A stretch of DNA of 21,067 bases, from NCBI GenBank assembly GCA_900088475.1, contig FLMG01004011.1:1-21067 (forward strand), given 5' to 3'. Made by a program: the position numbers and the translations under genes. Of the stretch, positions 1 to 9,155 are shown one piece after another (the first letter of the stretch is position 1; every line of letters begins with the position of its first letter). The notes under the pieces are model-generated. The model ran no database searches. It was not told where the DNA came from and was given only the letters and a program-made list of their open reading frames with translations. The stretch is from Hyphochytrium catenoides. Its lineage: Eukaryota > Sar > Hyphochytriomycetes > Hyphochytriales > Hyphochytriaceae.

Positions 1-150
1 AGAGAGAGAGAGAGAGAGAAAGTGGGGTAAAGATAGAGAGGACGAGAGAGAGGGAGAAAGAGAGAACAAGAGAGAAAGAGATAGAGAGAGACAGAGAGAA
101 AAAAAGAATAGGGATCGAAAGTGAGAAATGTGGAGAGACGGCGAAACCGA
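1..150. repeat. GA-rich microsatellite / polypurine tract
   Basis: The first 20 bases are almost pure (AG)n. The tract then continues as imperfect GAGA, GAAA and GACA units to about position 150. It is cut by the window edge, so its full length is unknown. It is the opposite strand sense of the CT tracts at 16346-16445 and 20500-20604. I could not match its flanks convincingly to the repeat that carries those tracts. Confidence 0.9.
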
Positions 151-158
151 GAGACAGA

Positions 159-974
159 GTGCGAGAGAGGTTTGGACTGAGACCTGATCTTCCCATGACA
201 TTGACGCCCCAACCTAACAGACCGACACACACACTCCCATCACTTCCATTGTTGGGTCACCAAGCCCCCACCACGGCATTTCTTGCTCGCTTCCTTGCTC
301 CTCTTCTCTCCTCTCTAATGTCTGGGCGCGAGCAGCCTCCTCCCTCGAGTGACCATGACGCTGTCACTCGCATCTGGTCAATCAGTCTAGGAATTCAGAC
401 AGACAGCCTGCCCAGTCTAGGAAGTCAGAGCAAGCTGAAGAGCAATAGAGACTCTATTGAGCTGAATGGGCTCGGCATCTGGCATCGGCACCGCCCATGG
501 TCTACGGCTCATGCCATGTCGAATAGGAGGCTGAGGTTCATATTGGCAGGTAGAAAGGATGCATCTGTTGCCTTCCTTCTCCAGATCTCCAAATCAAAGG
601 TTCTAAAGCTGTCCCATTGGGGCGGTCTTCTTGTCCTTGTATGGACAGATCGACAAAAGAAAAGGAAGAGTCGTCCCGGTGGCTTTATTGCTAGGCGCAC
701 ATGGCCTAGCTCTTGGCGTCTGCCGCTCAACATACTGATAAGACCCCTCCCCCATTTCGCTCGCACCATGCTTTATGCCTTGACTTGGCTTCTGGAGAGG
801 AACCAATACCCCCATAGTCAGTTTAATAGCCTTTCCGGTGCTTGCCTGCCGTCAGTCCACATCTCGATGTCCACCTCCCTCGCGCCCTTTTTAGGAAAGC
901 TCTCCATCCAGCCAAGCATTGCAGAGCACCATGCTCACAGCTGGGTAGCTCTGGATAGGCTAATCGCGGCGTAA
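159..974 (+). CDS. hypothetical protein, 271 codons, uncertain
   Basis: This frame stays open for 271 codons from an ATG just after the GA tract. I recognise no domain, signal peptide or motif. The product is rich in Ser, Leu, Arg, Pro, His and Trp, as translated noncoding DNA often is, and has one weakly hydrophobic stretch near residues 40-53. With equal base use and random order, an open frame this long is unexpected in a 21 kb window (my rough estimate is well under 1 in 100), and it does not lie opposite a recognised gene. That is the only argument for it. It lies downstream of the amylase stop and reads towards that gene. It could be real, a pseudogene, an exon of a larger gene, or chance in a region poor in stop codons. 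Confidence 0.2.
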   Translation: MRERFGLRPDLPMTLTPQPNRPTHTLPSLPLLGHQAPTTAFLARFLAPLLSSLMSGREQPPPSSDHDAVTRIWSISLGIQTDSLPSLGSQSKLKSNRDSIELNGLGIWHRHRPWSTAHAMSNRRLRFILAGRKDASVAFLLQISKSKVLKLSHWGGLLVLVWTDRQKKRKSRPGGFIARRTWPSSWRLPLNILIRPLPHFARTMLYALTWLLERNQYPHSQFNSLSGACLPSVHISMSTSLAPFLGKLSIQPSIAEHHAHSWVALDRLIAA

Positions 975-1415
975 GTCTATCTTCTTAGCCAGCCAGCCCC
1001 TGTAACAGCCGGTATTTCTTCACTGAAACGTCGAACATGCCACAGCTCTTGCTGTTAATTGAAGCTTGAGACTCGTTAACGTTAACAGATCCGCAATCAA
1101 TACAGATGACCGACGCCACCTATCAGGCTTGTAAGGTCCCCATTGCGTGCTAGTCAAGGCATTGCCTGCGCCAGGCTTTGGACTCACAGCATGTGAGGCG
1201 ATCGAAAGGCAAGAGATGGCGCTTGGGGCAAGAAAGCAGGATGGACTTACATACATAGGCAGTGAGATTCACTATATACTTTTATTATTAGCTAATAATA
1301 AGAGGCTTTAGCAAAACAGAAGGATAGCAGTGGCAGGGTAGCTGCGCCGACCACTGCTTGACTGGGACCACATGGTGCTCTTGGAGAGCCTTGATAGTGA
1401 CAGAACAATAACGAG
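975..1415. other. intergenic, downstream of the amylase gene
   Basis: I see no supportable gene here. It contains a perfect 12-base palindrome, GTTAACGTTAAC (1075-1086), an AT-rich patch at 1270-1305, and a polyadenylation-type hexamer for the amylase. A minus-strand frame of 78 codons at 1020-1256 has no recognisable content and does not supply the amylase C-terminal domain. Confidence 0.6.
1281..1286 (-). terminator. AATAAA polyadenylation-type signal for the amylase
   Basis: On the minus strand the hexamer reads AATAAA within an AT-rich stretch, about 130 bases past the amylase stop codon. Spacing and orientation suit a 3' end signal. Such hexamers are short and not used strictly by all protists. 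Confidence 0.4.
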
Positions 1416-3632
1416 TTATGAACATTGGCTTGGAAGCCCAAGCTCGCTGTTGGAGACCGAAGTGCTGATGCCCATCCATGACCGCATAGCCGTGATAATA
1501 GCCTTATCTCTGTGTACCCGCGTGTACTTGCCACTCTGCCAATTTCCACTGGCATCAAAGACGGTGTAACCGCATACGTTAGGGTCATGCGCAGGCGTGA
1601 AAGCCACGCTAACGCAGTCCTTCCTTGGTCCCGTGTATCGAGAGCAGTCTGACTTCCCATCTGGGAAGCCCTGTGCGCTGGAGGTAAACGAGTACGATGA
1701 CAGCACAAGCTTGATTTTCCAGTCCGCGTCTGTCCGGGTGAATAGGCGCACTTGAAAGCTTCTATGCTTGTTAAGGTCCCGGTCCTTTAGCAGTACCGAG
1801 CCAGTGTCTCCCATATCCCTTGATGAAGATCCCGGGTTCTGCTGGTCGTGGTCATCGTTTTGGATGACAAACCGGCTCGGGGGAAGGACCCAAGAACCAC
1901 AAGCAGGGAACTCCTTAGGATAATCGGAAGCCCAGATCTTAATCTTGTCTACATCAGAGGAGGCAATGCCCTTGGAGCTGAGGGCATTGTAGAAGTAGGT
2001 GTAGTACTGATAGCTGCTTGGCCTGCAGGCGAGAAGGTCCTTCTCGCCACCCAGGATGATCTCCAGCCAAGAGACAAAGTCTGCAGGCAGGTTGCCACCA
2101 AGGTTCTTATTGAAGCGGCCAAAGATAGCGGAGAGATCATCTGGACGGATGTGCTTGGCTGCATCCACCCTGAAACCAGAGAATCCAATGCCAACAAGCT
2201 CCGTCAAATAGTCGGCAATGCGCTGCTGCACGTAGGGCTTGGACGTATCCAGATCGGTCAGTCCAACTAGCCAACCGCTGTCAAGGATGGTAGGATCAGT
2301 CCAAGAGGAAAGGGACCGTTCACAATGGAAGTCAGTGGGCCCATACGGCACAGCTGGAAACTCCAAAGCTGGGCGATTGCCAGTGTTCGGGTTGAGCTGG
2401 TAGGTCCAGGCATGAGTGTAGAAGGGCGACTGGGCAGTGCCATTCTTGGGGCCCCACCGCTGGCAGCCGCCCTGGTTGTTCCTATGGAAGTTCAGATCGT
2501 TCCCGCTTCCACTCATATGGTTCACGACTGCATCTGCGTAGACCCGAACGCCATTCTTGCGGCAGGTCTCAATCATGCTCTTCAGCTGGCTTCGAGTACC
2601 CATTCGGGAGTGCAGTTTGTAGGAGACAGGCTGATAAGTGAAGAACCAGGGGTTGAGGCCACGAGTATTGTCGTCCAGGTACTCATCAGTGGTGAGGTGC
2701 TCTTGAGGCGGGTTAATCTTCACTCCTAGGTACCCAGCCGGGCCTAGATGAGCCACACATTCCTTCGCGATCTCCTCATAAGGCCAACCGAACAACTCGA
2801 CGATGGCTCCTTTTTGTCCGTCATACTTGTACTTGGAGTTCACCGCGGGAACGTTCCAGACAAAGTCCACAGGCTCCAGTTTAAGCTCCGCCCCCAAGCT
2901 GGCGGAAGAGACGCTGATCATTAGAGAGCCAGTGACCGAGGATGCGGAGGCGGTGAAGACGTTAGAGGTAGAGGTGGCACCATTGTAGCTGTAAGCGAGG
3001 TCAGAGACGGCCTTCTTAGCAAAGGTAACCACCGTGACTTTGGCAGCGGTGCGCGCTGAGTCGGTGTACTCTACTCTGGCATAACCTTGAAGAAGACCAT
3101 AATCCTGGAAGGACGCTTGCCAGTCTGAAGACCCCCTCAAGGGGGTTTGATAGCGTCTGGCCTCATTACTCTCAGGATAGTTAGACTGTGAGCCTTGGCA
3201 GGTGTCCAGCCCATTCCAGTTCGTGCAGCTGTTAGGATCCAATGGTGGCACGACAGTCGGCGTGACAGATGGTTCAGAAGGACCAGGAGTCGGAGTGGGC
3301 GTTGGGTTCGGGGTGGTGGTGGTCGGCGCTGAGGATGGCTCTGGGGCAGGTGTGGGTTGCACTGTTGGTTGAGGGGTGGGCGCGGGACTTGGTCTAAGAG
3401 TTGGTTTGACAGTTGTTGGCTCTGGAGTGGGCTGAGGAGTTGGTTGGGGTGTGGGCTGAGGAGTAGTAGGAGCCACAGTTGGGGGCAGGGAGGGGGTCGG
3501 GATAGGCGAAGGCTGGGGGTTTCCTGTGGGAGAGCTGCAGATGACATCTTCTGCCGCCCAAATGCCATTCTCCATAATTCCCGCGAGCATCACGGCCGCC
3601 AGGGCTGCAGCGGTCTTGATTGATCGCTTCAT
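1416..3632 (-). CDS. secreted alpha-amylase, glycoside hydrolase family 13
   Basis: This predicted 738-residue secreted endo-hydrolase cleaves alpha-1,4 bonds in starch or glycogen. Residues 1-27 form a signal peptide (MKR, an Ala-rich core, then IWAA). Residues 36-131 are a Pro/Thr linker. About 135-262 form a beta-rich module I cannot assign. The GH13 barrel runs from about 268. All four GH13 motifs are visible: DAVVNH (367-372), GFRVDAAKH (486-494, nucleophile D490), WLE (acid E524) and DDHD (596 as the third carboxylate). The blocks [17 protein letters not shown] and YQPVSYKL closely resemble animal-type amylases. There is one N-glycosylation sequon (N397) and many Cys, as expected of a secreted protein. 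The frame has no intron. Domain C, the usual C-terminal beta domain, seems absent: only about 18 residues follow the last barrel helix. The ATG at 3632 is chosen because the signal peptide follows it directly. Confidence 0.9.
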   Translation of the reverse strand: MKRSIKTAAALAAVMLAGIMENGIWAAEDVICSSPTGNPQPSPIPTPSLPPTVAPTTPQPTPQPTPQPTPEPTTVKPTLRPSPAPTPQPTVQPTPAPEPSSAPTTTTPNPTPTPTPGPSEPSVTPTVVPPLDPNSCTNWNGLDTCQGSQSNYPESNEARRYQTPLRGSSDWQASFQDYGLLQGYARVEYTDSARTAAKVTVVTFAKKAVSDLAYSYNGATSTSNVFTASASSVTGSLMISVSSASLGAELKLEPVDFVWNVPAVNSKYKYDGQKGAIVELFGWPYEEIAKECVAHLGPAGYLGVKINPPQEHLTTDEYLDDNTRGLNPWFFTYQPVSYKLHSRMGTRSQLKSMIETCRKNGVRVYADAVVNHMSGSGNDLNFHRNNQGGCQRWGPKNGTAQSPFYTHAWTYQLNPNTGNRPALEFPAVPYGPTDFHCERSLSSWTDPTILDSGWLVGLTDLDTSKPYVQQRIADYLTELVGIGFSGFRVDAAKHIRPDDLSAIFGRFNKNLGGNLPADFVSWLEIILGGEKDLLACRPSSYQYYTYFYNALSSKGIASSDVDKIKIWASDYPKEFPACGSWVLPPSRFVIQNDDHDQQNPGSSSRDMGDTGSVLLKDRDLNKHRSFQVRLFTRTDADWKIKLVLSSYSFTSSAQGFPDGKSDCSRYTGPRKDCVSVAFTPAHDPNVCGYTVFDASGNWQSGKYTRVHRDKAIITAMRSWMGISTSVSNSELGLPSQCS
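3240..3527 (-). repeat. Pro/Thr linker coding repeat in the amylase
   Basis: This stretch encodes about 96 residues built of [12 protein letters not shown] and TPNPTP units, with a short tandem array of PTPQ near residues 57-70. Linkers of this type in secreted hydrolases are usually O-glycosylated and separate a binding module from a catalytic domain. Here the linker sits between the signal peptide and everything else, so it tethers the N-terminus rather than splitting the two folded parts. The tandem units suggest length may vary between strains. Confidence 0.85.
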
Positions 3633-6600
3633 GATTCTTGACGTTCTCTTGCTATCTGAACAAAGGCGCTTCTACAAGCGTCGGGGGAATGGGATAAGAG
3701 ATGATAAGCCTTGTTGGTTGGAAGGCTTATTGGAAAATGGGCTACTACTAGGAAGTAGCAGGGAGAAGAGAGTTGAAGGGCAGAAGAGACGGTGCACATC
3801 ATACTACCCTTTGTTAAAGGAAAGAGAGTAGACACGGGAGTTTGTATGGGTGCTTGTCAGTGAACTCGTCTGATGATAGCAGAGAGCGGAAGAGAGAGCG
3901 CCAAGGACCTCTTTTCCTTCTTCTGGAGCTTCGGGGTTTAAAGTTGGAGTTCAATAATAGACGAGCAGAATGTCAAAGGTCAACAGCAGCTCAGCAGCAT
4001 CTCTCAGGCTCAACTTGCACACACACGCAAGGTGTAGAACGGACAGCAGCACGACGCCCTGACGTCAAGCAAGGTACCATCTTCTTCCCTCTTCTTCTTT
4101 GTCCACTGCATGGGCAGACACGTACCACCCGGAGATGAGTGTGTGTGTCCATAGATTTGTACGGCGCGACTGCTGGTAAGAGGCGTCAGGCATCCGACTC
4201 GAGGTGTTTGGACACCTCTTATTGGAGAGATGCTAGGCAAGTTGAGGTGCAGCGAAGATCGACCCGAGGAGAGCAGAGCAAGAGGGGTGGAACACCTGAT
4301 CTCACTTTCCCCCCTTCCTCGCACAAACAAGAGGAACAAGGGAGGACACTTCATGGTTTCTTCTGCCCTGCTTGGTCCTCTCGACTGTCTCTCCTCTCTC
4401 CTTCCTCCACCCCTTCTCTATCCTCTCATAGCTTCCTCTTCTCCTCCTCTCTAGCTCTCCCTCACCCCTCCTCTCAAGCCTGTCCCTGCCTCTCCAAAGA
4501 AGCTTTCCCCGTAGCTCTACTGTTTCCCTGCCTCTTCCCCGTTACCAAAGGAAGAGCAAGGCGTGCGGCGGCGGTCGTGGCTGTGTGATGGATGAAGAAG
4601 AAAGAAAGCGATGGCGCGGAGCTGGTGATGGCCATCGGCGCTGCTTTCCTGCCTTTGGTCGCTCACCAACTGCACTCAACCACCACCGGCGGATTACCTT
4701 CAGGTTACACAGCAGACGGGGTCTCTGATCTATGATGAAGGGGGGAATACGATTAGGTGTTGGGAAGACTTCAAGCCCAAAACGTTTCTAAGATTTACCC
4801 ATTACGACACGCCCATGCTCCACGCGTCTCTCCATTGTTATTATAAACCCACGTGATGATCAGTGGGAGTCATACCACGATAGGGTTATCTACTCTTTGA
4901 GGCAGGGGTGCTGACAAATGGGGTATGGGTTTGAGGTTGATGTTCAAGGAGGTTGGCCAGCCGTCTCCGTTGACGTTGGGAGCGAGCCTACAGGCGCTCT
5001 CCTCCTCTCATCAATCGTGGGGCAGACTCATAGCCAGCGAGACAGACAGCTAGCTCTTCAGAGTCTACAGACCACGACGACCACCAGCGGCTAGCTAGTA
5101 GCATGAGGCTGGGCTGCTGGGCTTGCCGGGCTCCCTGATCACGCGGGGCGGAGTCTCTCTTCTCTTGCTCTCTTCCTCTTGTTGGCGGCCCCCACCTCCC
5201 ATAATCCATCCGCAGGTACAACTATCAAAGACCGATCTGCCTGCGTCGAGTAGTCAACGAGCCTTCTTCTTTGTTCTTCTCTCACCACAACATGTCGTTT
5301 AGGCAGCGACGGCTGTGAGGGGAAGAAGGAGGTACAAGGAGGAGGAGAGTAAACTTTTTTGCTGGGGCTGCTGGCGTGCAATCCTAGGAAGAAGACATCT
5401 CTCCGACCGGCTGCCTTTCTTTCACATGCTTGTCTACCCTTTCTGCCGTCATCTCCCTTGCCAACCCGCTCCTCTCGGTGCTGGCGCTTCCTTTGAGTAG
5501 TCGTACAAAGATCTGGGAATCATTACCCTCCAATTGTCTTTCTCCGGTCCACCACGATTCGAAAGATTCTCTTTGCTTCCTAGTTCCTCATTCGGATGCT
5601 ATGATAGAGTAATAGTAGTATGGCCGCCCTCTCTCCTTCCTTTGTCCTCCCTTCTATTGAGATTACTATCTACCGCTTGCTGCTCACTTTAGTCTACCAC
5701 TTCAGCTTCTTCACGTCGTTGGGTTCCCTTAGACAGCATACTTCACTAGTGAAGAATGCTTTGCTTCGTCCAAGTGGAGCATTTCAAGGGCCGATCTAAT
5801 GTTGACAGCAATTTTGATAGAAGATTGAGCATTTTTGGTCCCATCTCCTAGTGGCCTGCCATCATGCAGCAGCATGTGACGGCCATTCCTCGTGTCGCGA
5901 TCTTTGTAGTCTTAGAAGGTGGGTTCAACCAGCAGGACGTCTTGTCCTGTTATCTTTACAAGCGCGGTGCGTGCATTTATCTCTTCGTGCACCTTCATCT
6001 CCCAGAGTTTTTTGTTTCAGCGAGCGCAAGTTCAAGCGCCACTTCAAGGATGGCGGGAAAACTAATGAAGAAATCGATCTTCGTCACCAACTATCGTCAG
6101 CTCAGACTGCCATTTGGACCGGCAGAACTCCAGCACCGCCCACGATTACTTCCGTGCAGCATCTATGCTTATGATTGACCTGTGACGACAATTCTGAGAC
6201 GCCTGACCACGACAGGACTCACACCGCCCGTCGCCTTTGTTCACCGCCTTCCTAGCTCAACTCTATGATAATATAAACGTCTACAATCACTTAGTTCGTA
6301 AGGCAAGTGATCCGTAGATTAGTGAAGCCTCGACCTAGTTTACACCTGGCATTCGCGCTGGCCGCGTTCCTTCTTTCTTCCATAATGTAGGTGTGGGCTC
6401 AGAAATGCCTTCAACCCTGGAGGAGGACGTGGCTTGAAGAAGGGAAGAGCAGCAAGGAACAAGGAGAGCTAGTGATTGCCTTCTGGATGCCAGTTTTCAG
6501 CTGCCCAAGTTGGTGTTCTTGGAGTCATCGGGGTACTTTTGGGTAATTAGGCAACTGCCTCTCAGAAGGCTGTGTATAGCTTACAGACTTTAGTAATCTC

Positions 6601-6954
6601 AAGTCCGAAATTTCCACATGATGTACTTAGAATCGGTATACCTTATTATCCTCGGGAACCTATGCAGTCTTCCTCCTGGTGCTGTGGATTGAGGTCAGTA
6701 ACGGACCGGCGAAGGCTGCCTGCCTCAGCGCCTGGGTGACGTTCTTCTTCGGAATGGAGGACGAATGTCTTCAAGGCAAGGAGGAAGGGCATCAATGGGC
6801 AAGGGGCGAGGATGGAAGAAAAGACCATGAGAGGAGACAGGAAGGCGGTAGACCAACCCAGGACACGGTGCCAGTATAGAGCACGGAAGGTTGAGGCAAA
6901 CGGCGGGAGGAGCGACGCAAGCCTGATCTATTTGGCTAACGCTGTTGGGGTCAT
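3633..6954. other. 3.3 kb intergenic region with no supportable gene
   Basis: This separates the divergently transcribed amylase and coiled-coil genes. Several frames of 60-150 codons exist, but they overlap one another, are low in complexity or lack any recognisable feature. It must contain the amylase promoter, but I found no clear TATA box for that gene. Apart from a pyrimidine-rich tract at 4361-4546 I see nothing that can be named. A short unreported gene with small exons cannot be excluded. Confidence 0.5.
4361..4546 (+). repeat. pyrimidine-rich tract (imperfect CTC/TCC)
   Basis: For nearly 190 bases the plus strand is strongly biased to C and T, with many CTCCTC, TCTCC and CTTCC units. 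It is not a clean microsatellite. The bias depletes stop codons and explains the 149-codon open frame that runs across it. It might be an old degenerate microsatellite or a promoter-associated polypyrimidine element. Confidence 0.7.
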
Positions 6955-6962
6955 CTATAAAG
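6955..6962 (+). promoter_or_regulatory. TATA-like box, CTATAAAG
   Basis: CTATAAAG lies 124 bases before the ATG of the coiled-coil gene. The same octamer occurs before the aldo-keto reductase (16606-16613) and, on the minus strand, before the permease (11860-11867), which supports its being a core promoter element. Confidence 0.4.
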
Positions 6963-7085
6963 TCAACGCCATGCACTCACCGAGGAGTTCAGGGTCATGA
7001 GGTGCATTGTACCGTTCTCAGGCTAGCCCTTGCTCTTAGCATTGCTTCTACACCCGGGGGCAGGTAGTCCTTAGCAAGTACAGCT

Positions 7086-9155
7086 ATGGGAAACTGCAAG
7101 AGCAATGCGTCAGAGAATGCCTCAGATCCTACGCCGCCACCTCTAGATCAAGAACAAGATATAGAGGACACTAAAAAGCCTGATGAAGCGGTGACAGACA
7201 ATCAGAAAGCGGAAGATCTAGAGGAGAAAGGAATTGCTGAGGATGAGTCTGATGAGGAAGACGTAGGTGTAGACATTGGAGACGATGATGAAGTAAGCAA
7301 TGCTGTAGAATCCCGGCTCAGAGAGGCAGAGAAATGTATTGGCAAGCTAGAAAAGAAGCTGAAGGAGGCGGAGCGGCAGGAAGGAGCTTTGAAGGAGGAA
7401 CTGGCTGCAAAGGGCGTCGAGCTTGACAGAGTTAAAGCTGAGCTGGAAGATATGAACCTTCGAAGCTCAGTGATCGAGGAGATGGTAATGCCCGCAATGC
7501 TACTCTATTAGGAGTTCCCCATGTGCTCTCTCTCTCTCTCTCTTGTCCCGTATTGCCGCTTACGGTCCCTGCGATCCTTTGTCCTTTCTCTTGCTTCGAG
7601 ATCCTGACTCAAAGAGCAGATTTCTTTTGTCGACCTTGGTGTCTTCTCGCTGCCGTTATTATCGTCCTTGTGAGAGCATTGGTGACCTCTGTGGCACCGC
7701 CGGCAATCTATTTCTCTCACTGTTCATCCGCACTGTTCTATAGTCATCTGCACTTGTCCTGTCATCTCTGTTAAGCTCCTTGTGCCAGCTGTGCTATGTA
7801 TCTGACTTCTCTGCCCTTCGCTATTGCCGTGCTCTGCTGTCACTTCTTCGTCGGTCGTACTCCTACATGTCAAGCTGGCCTCCGTGACTTCAGAGAAAGA
7901 GGATTTGGAGCGATTGAACGCTCAGAACAAGGCTTACATAGACGCGATGAAGTGGGAGGTTGTGAAAGCGCGGACTCTTGGGTCCCCTGCGAGTCGGAGA
8001 AGCAGTTCTACAGCGTCAACCAGTGGACCAGAAGGTACTGCTGGAAAGGTTGGCAGGAGGGTGACTGTAGCCGGATCAGAGCAGAACATGAAGAGTCCGT
8101 TGAGTCTTTCTGCTCCTCAAGCGTTGTCACCAGTGCAGAACCACGAAAACAATAAGAAGGAACGTGACCGGGAACTGGTGGATGCAGAAGAAGGAGAAAG
8201 GACTCAGATAACGCAGGAAAGCTCAACTCTTAGAAAGGAGACAGGAGACCAGAATACATTGCTGACATCTAGCCATGAAGAGGGAAGAGAGGAGGTACTA
8301 CCGGTCTCCGCTACTTTTCTTCCTCTTGCCTACCCCTTAGGTGACCAGGAGGCTGTCACGCTAAGCCCAGAAGAACCGCAAGAACAGAAAGAGGACGAAG
8401 CTGACGAGGGCAGAAGCTCAAAGGGCAGTACAGCGCCCTCCTCTGCGACATACTACCAGCCAACGCCTGATGCAGAAGGAGACGTGGAGTTGGAGGCTAA
8501 GACTGAGCTAGCCAAGTCTCAATCGGTGGATTCGACTGCGGCTTCTCTCATAGAGAAGGGAAAAGAAGAGGTTGATCATACTACGCAGAGGAGCGGCAGT
8601 TCGCTCTCCCTCCTGCAACTAGAGAGTTCGAGCTTAAAGGCCGAGACTATTTCAGCTGGGGATGCTCGTCAGGACGAGGTCGGGGCGGGAGAAGACCTGA
8701 GAGACAAGACACAAGAGACTACTGGGTCGACGCAACAACGAAACAGCCAGCTAGTAGGGTGGAAAGAGGGCAGGCCAACAGAAACCGCACCAGTGGAGAA
8801 GATGATGATGGGCGAGATAGCTGAGGATGCACAAGTTATTTCGAAGGAGGTAGAAGAAAGAAGACCGACAGAAGTCCACGAACCTGTGTCAGAGGAAATC
8901 CAGTCTATTGTGACAGGAGATGAGCTGGAGAAGGGTTCTAAAGTCTCAGGTGAGCCCGTCCGTACTGCTCCTAAGATATTATATGGATCTGTGACTGGGC
9001 TTTCCCCCTTACTCTTTCTTGCTTGTGGACAACCAGCTCGAGAGAGACGACCTAAGCTTATCGAGTTCGAGGACGATAGAGACGACCTGACCAGCAATGG
9101 GTCTAACCCTAAGACATCAAGCAAGACAGTCGTAATGGTATGCGAGGACCTCTAA
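7086..9155 (+). CDS. predicted N-myristoylated acidic coiled-coil protein (spliced)
   Basis: I do not recognise this family. Exon 1 (7086-7484) joins in phase 0 to an exon starting at 7875, giving 559 residues. The protein begins MGNCKS, which fits N-myristoylation at Gly2 (Ser6) with palmitoylation at Cys4, so it is likely tethered to a membrane facing the cytosol. Residues 10-72 are very acidic. About 74-167 form a coiled coil that reads smoothly across the splice junction, with heptads such as KLEKKLKEAERQEGALKEEL and then SEKEDLERLNAQNKAYI; that continuity is the best evidence for the intron. The rest is Ser/Glu-rich and probably disordered. Two stretches, 8295-8348 and 8950-9036, look like further introns in frame; removing them gives 512 residues. 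The 3' end is also uncertain, because a possible donor lies at 9138. A scaffold or adaptor role is only an inference. Confidence 0.65.
7485..7874 (+). other. intron 1 of the coiled-coil gene, with a CT microsatellite
   Basis: The 390-base stretch begins GTAATG and ends TCAAG. Its translation is unlike both flanks, with a stop at 7509-7511, while the heptad pattern resumes immediately after it. A pure (CT)n run at 7525-7543 lies close to the donor rather than at the acceptor. The AAG acceptor is weak, so the exact 3' border is moderately certain. The next downstream AG (after 7893) is in the wrong phase. Confidence 0.6.
8295..8348 (+). other. candidate 54-base in-frame intron
   Basis: The stretch starts GTACTA, contains a strong pyrimidine run and ends GACCAG. 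It is 54 bases long, phase 0, and without stops, so both retained and spliced forms stay in frame. It encodes hydrophobic residues (VLPVSATFLPLAYPLGDQ) inside an otherwise acidic protein; removing it joins EGREE to EAVTLS. The nearer TTAG at 8340 would shift the frame to an early stop. Confidence 0.4.
8950..9036 (+). other. candidate 87-base in-frame intron
   Basis: It begins GTGAGC, has a pyrimidine-rich 3' part and ends AACCAG, with good consensus at both ends. The length is a multiple of three and there is no stop, so it is silent in the reading frame. The retained translation is hydrophobic (around LSPLLFLACGQP) within charged sequence. Splicing in phase 1 gives VSARERRPK. Confidence 0.55.

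Noticed and set aside
1848-2729. Plus-strand frames of 140 and 134 codons inside the amylase
   Set aside because: They are antisense shadows of a confident gene with intact catalytic motifs.
4139-4588. 149-codon plus-strand open frame
   Set aside because: It crosses the pyrimidine tract, where stops are rare. The product is Ser/Leu/Pro low-complexity with no recognised feature.
4629-4855. Plus-strand stretch open for about 75 codons, ending YYKPT
   Set aside because: There is no ATG near its start and no clear splice partner or family resemblance.
5851-6178. Two overlapping plus-strand frames of about 105 codons
   Set aside because: They overlap in different frames, neither has recognisable content, and neither has promoter or splice support.
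8295-8340. 46-base intron ending at TTAG
   Set aside because: Removing 46 bases shifts the frame and reaches a stop within a few codons; the 54-base version keeps the frame.
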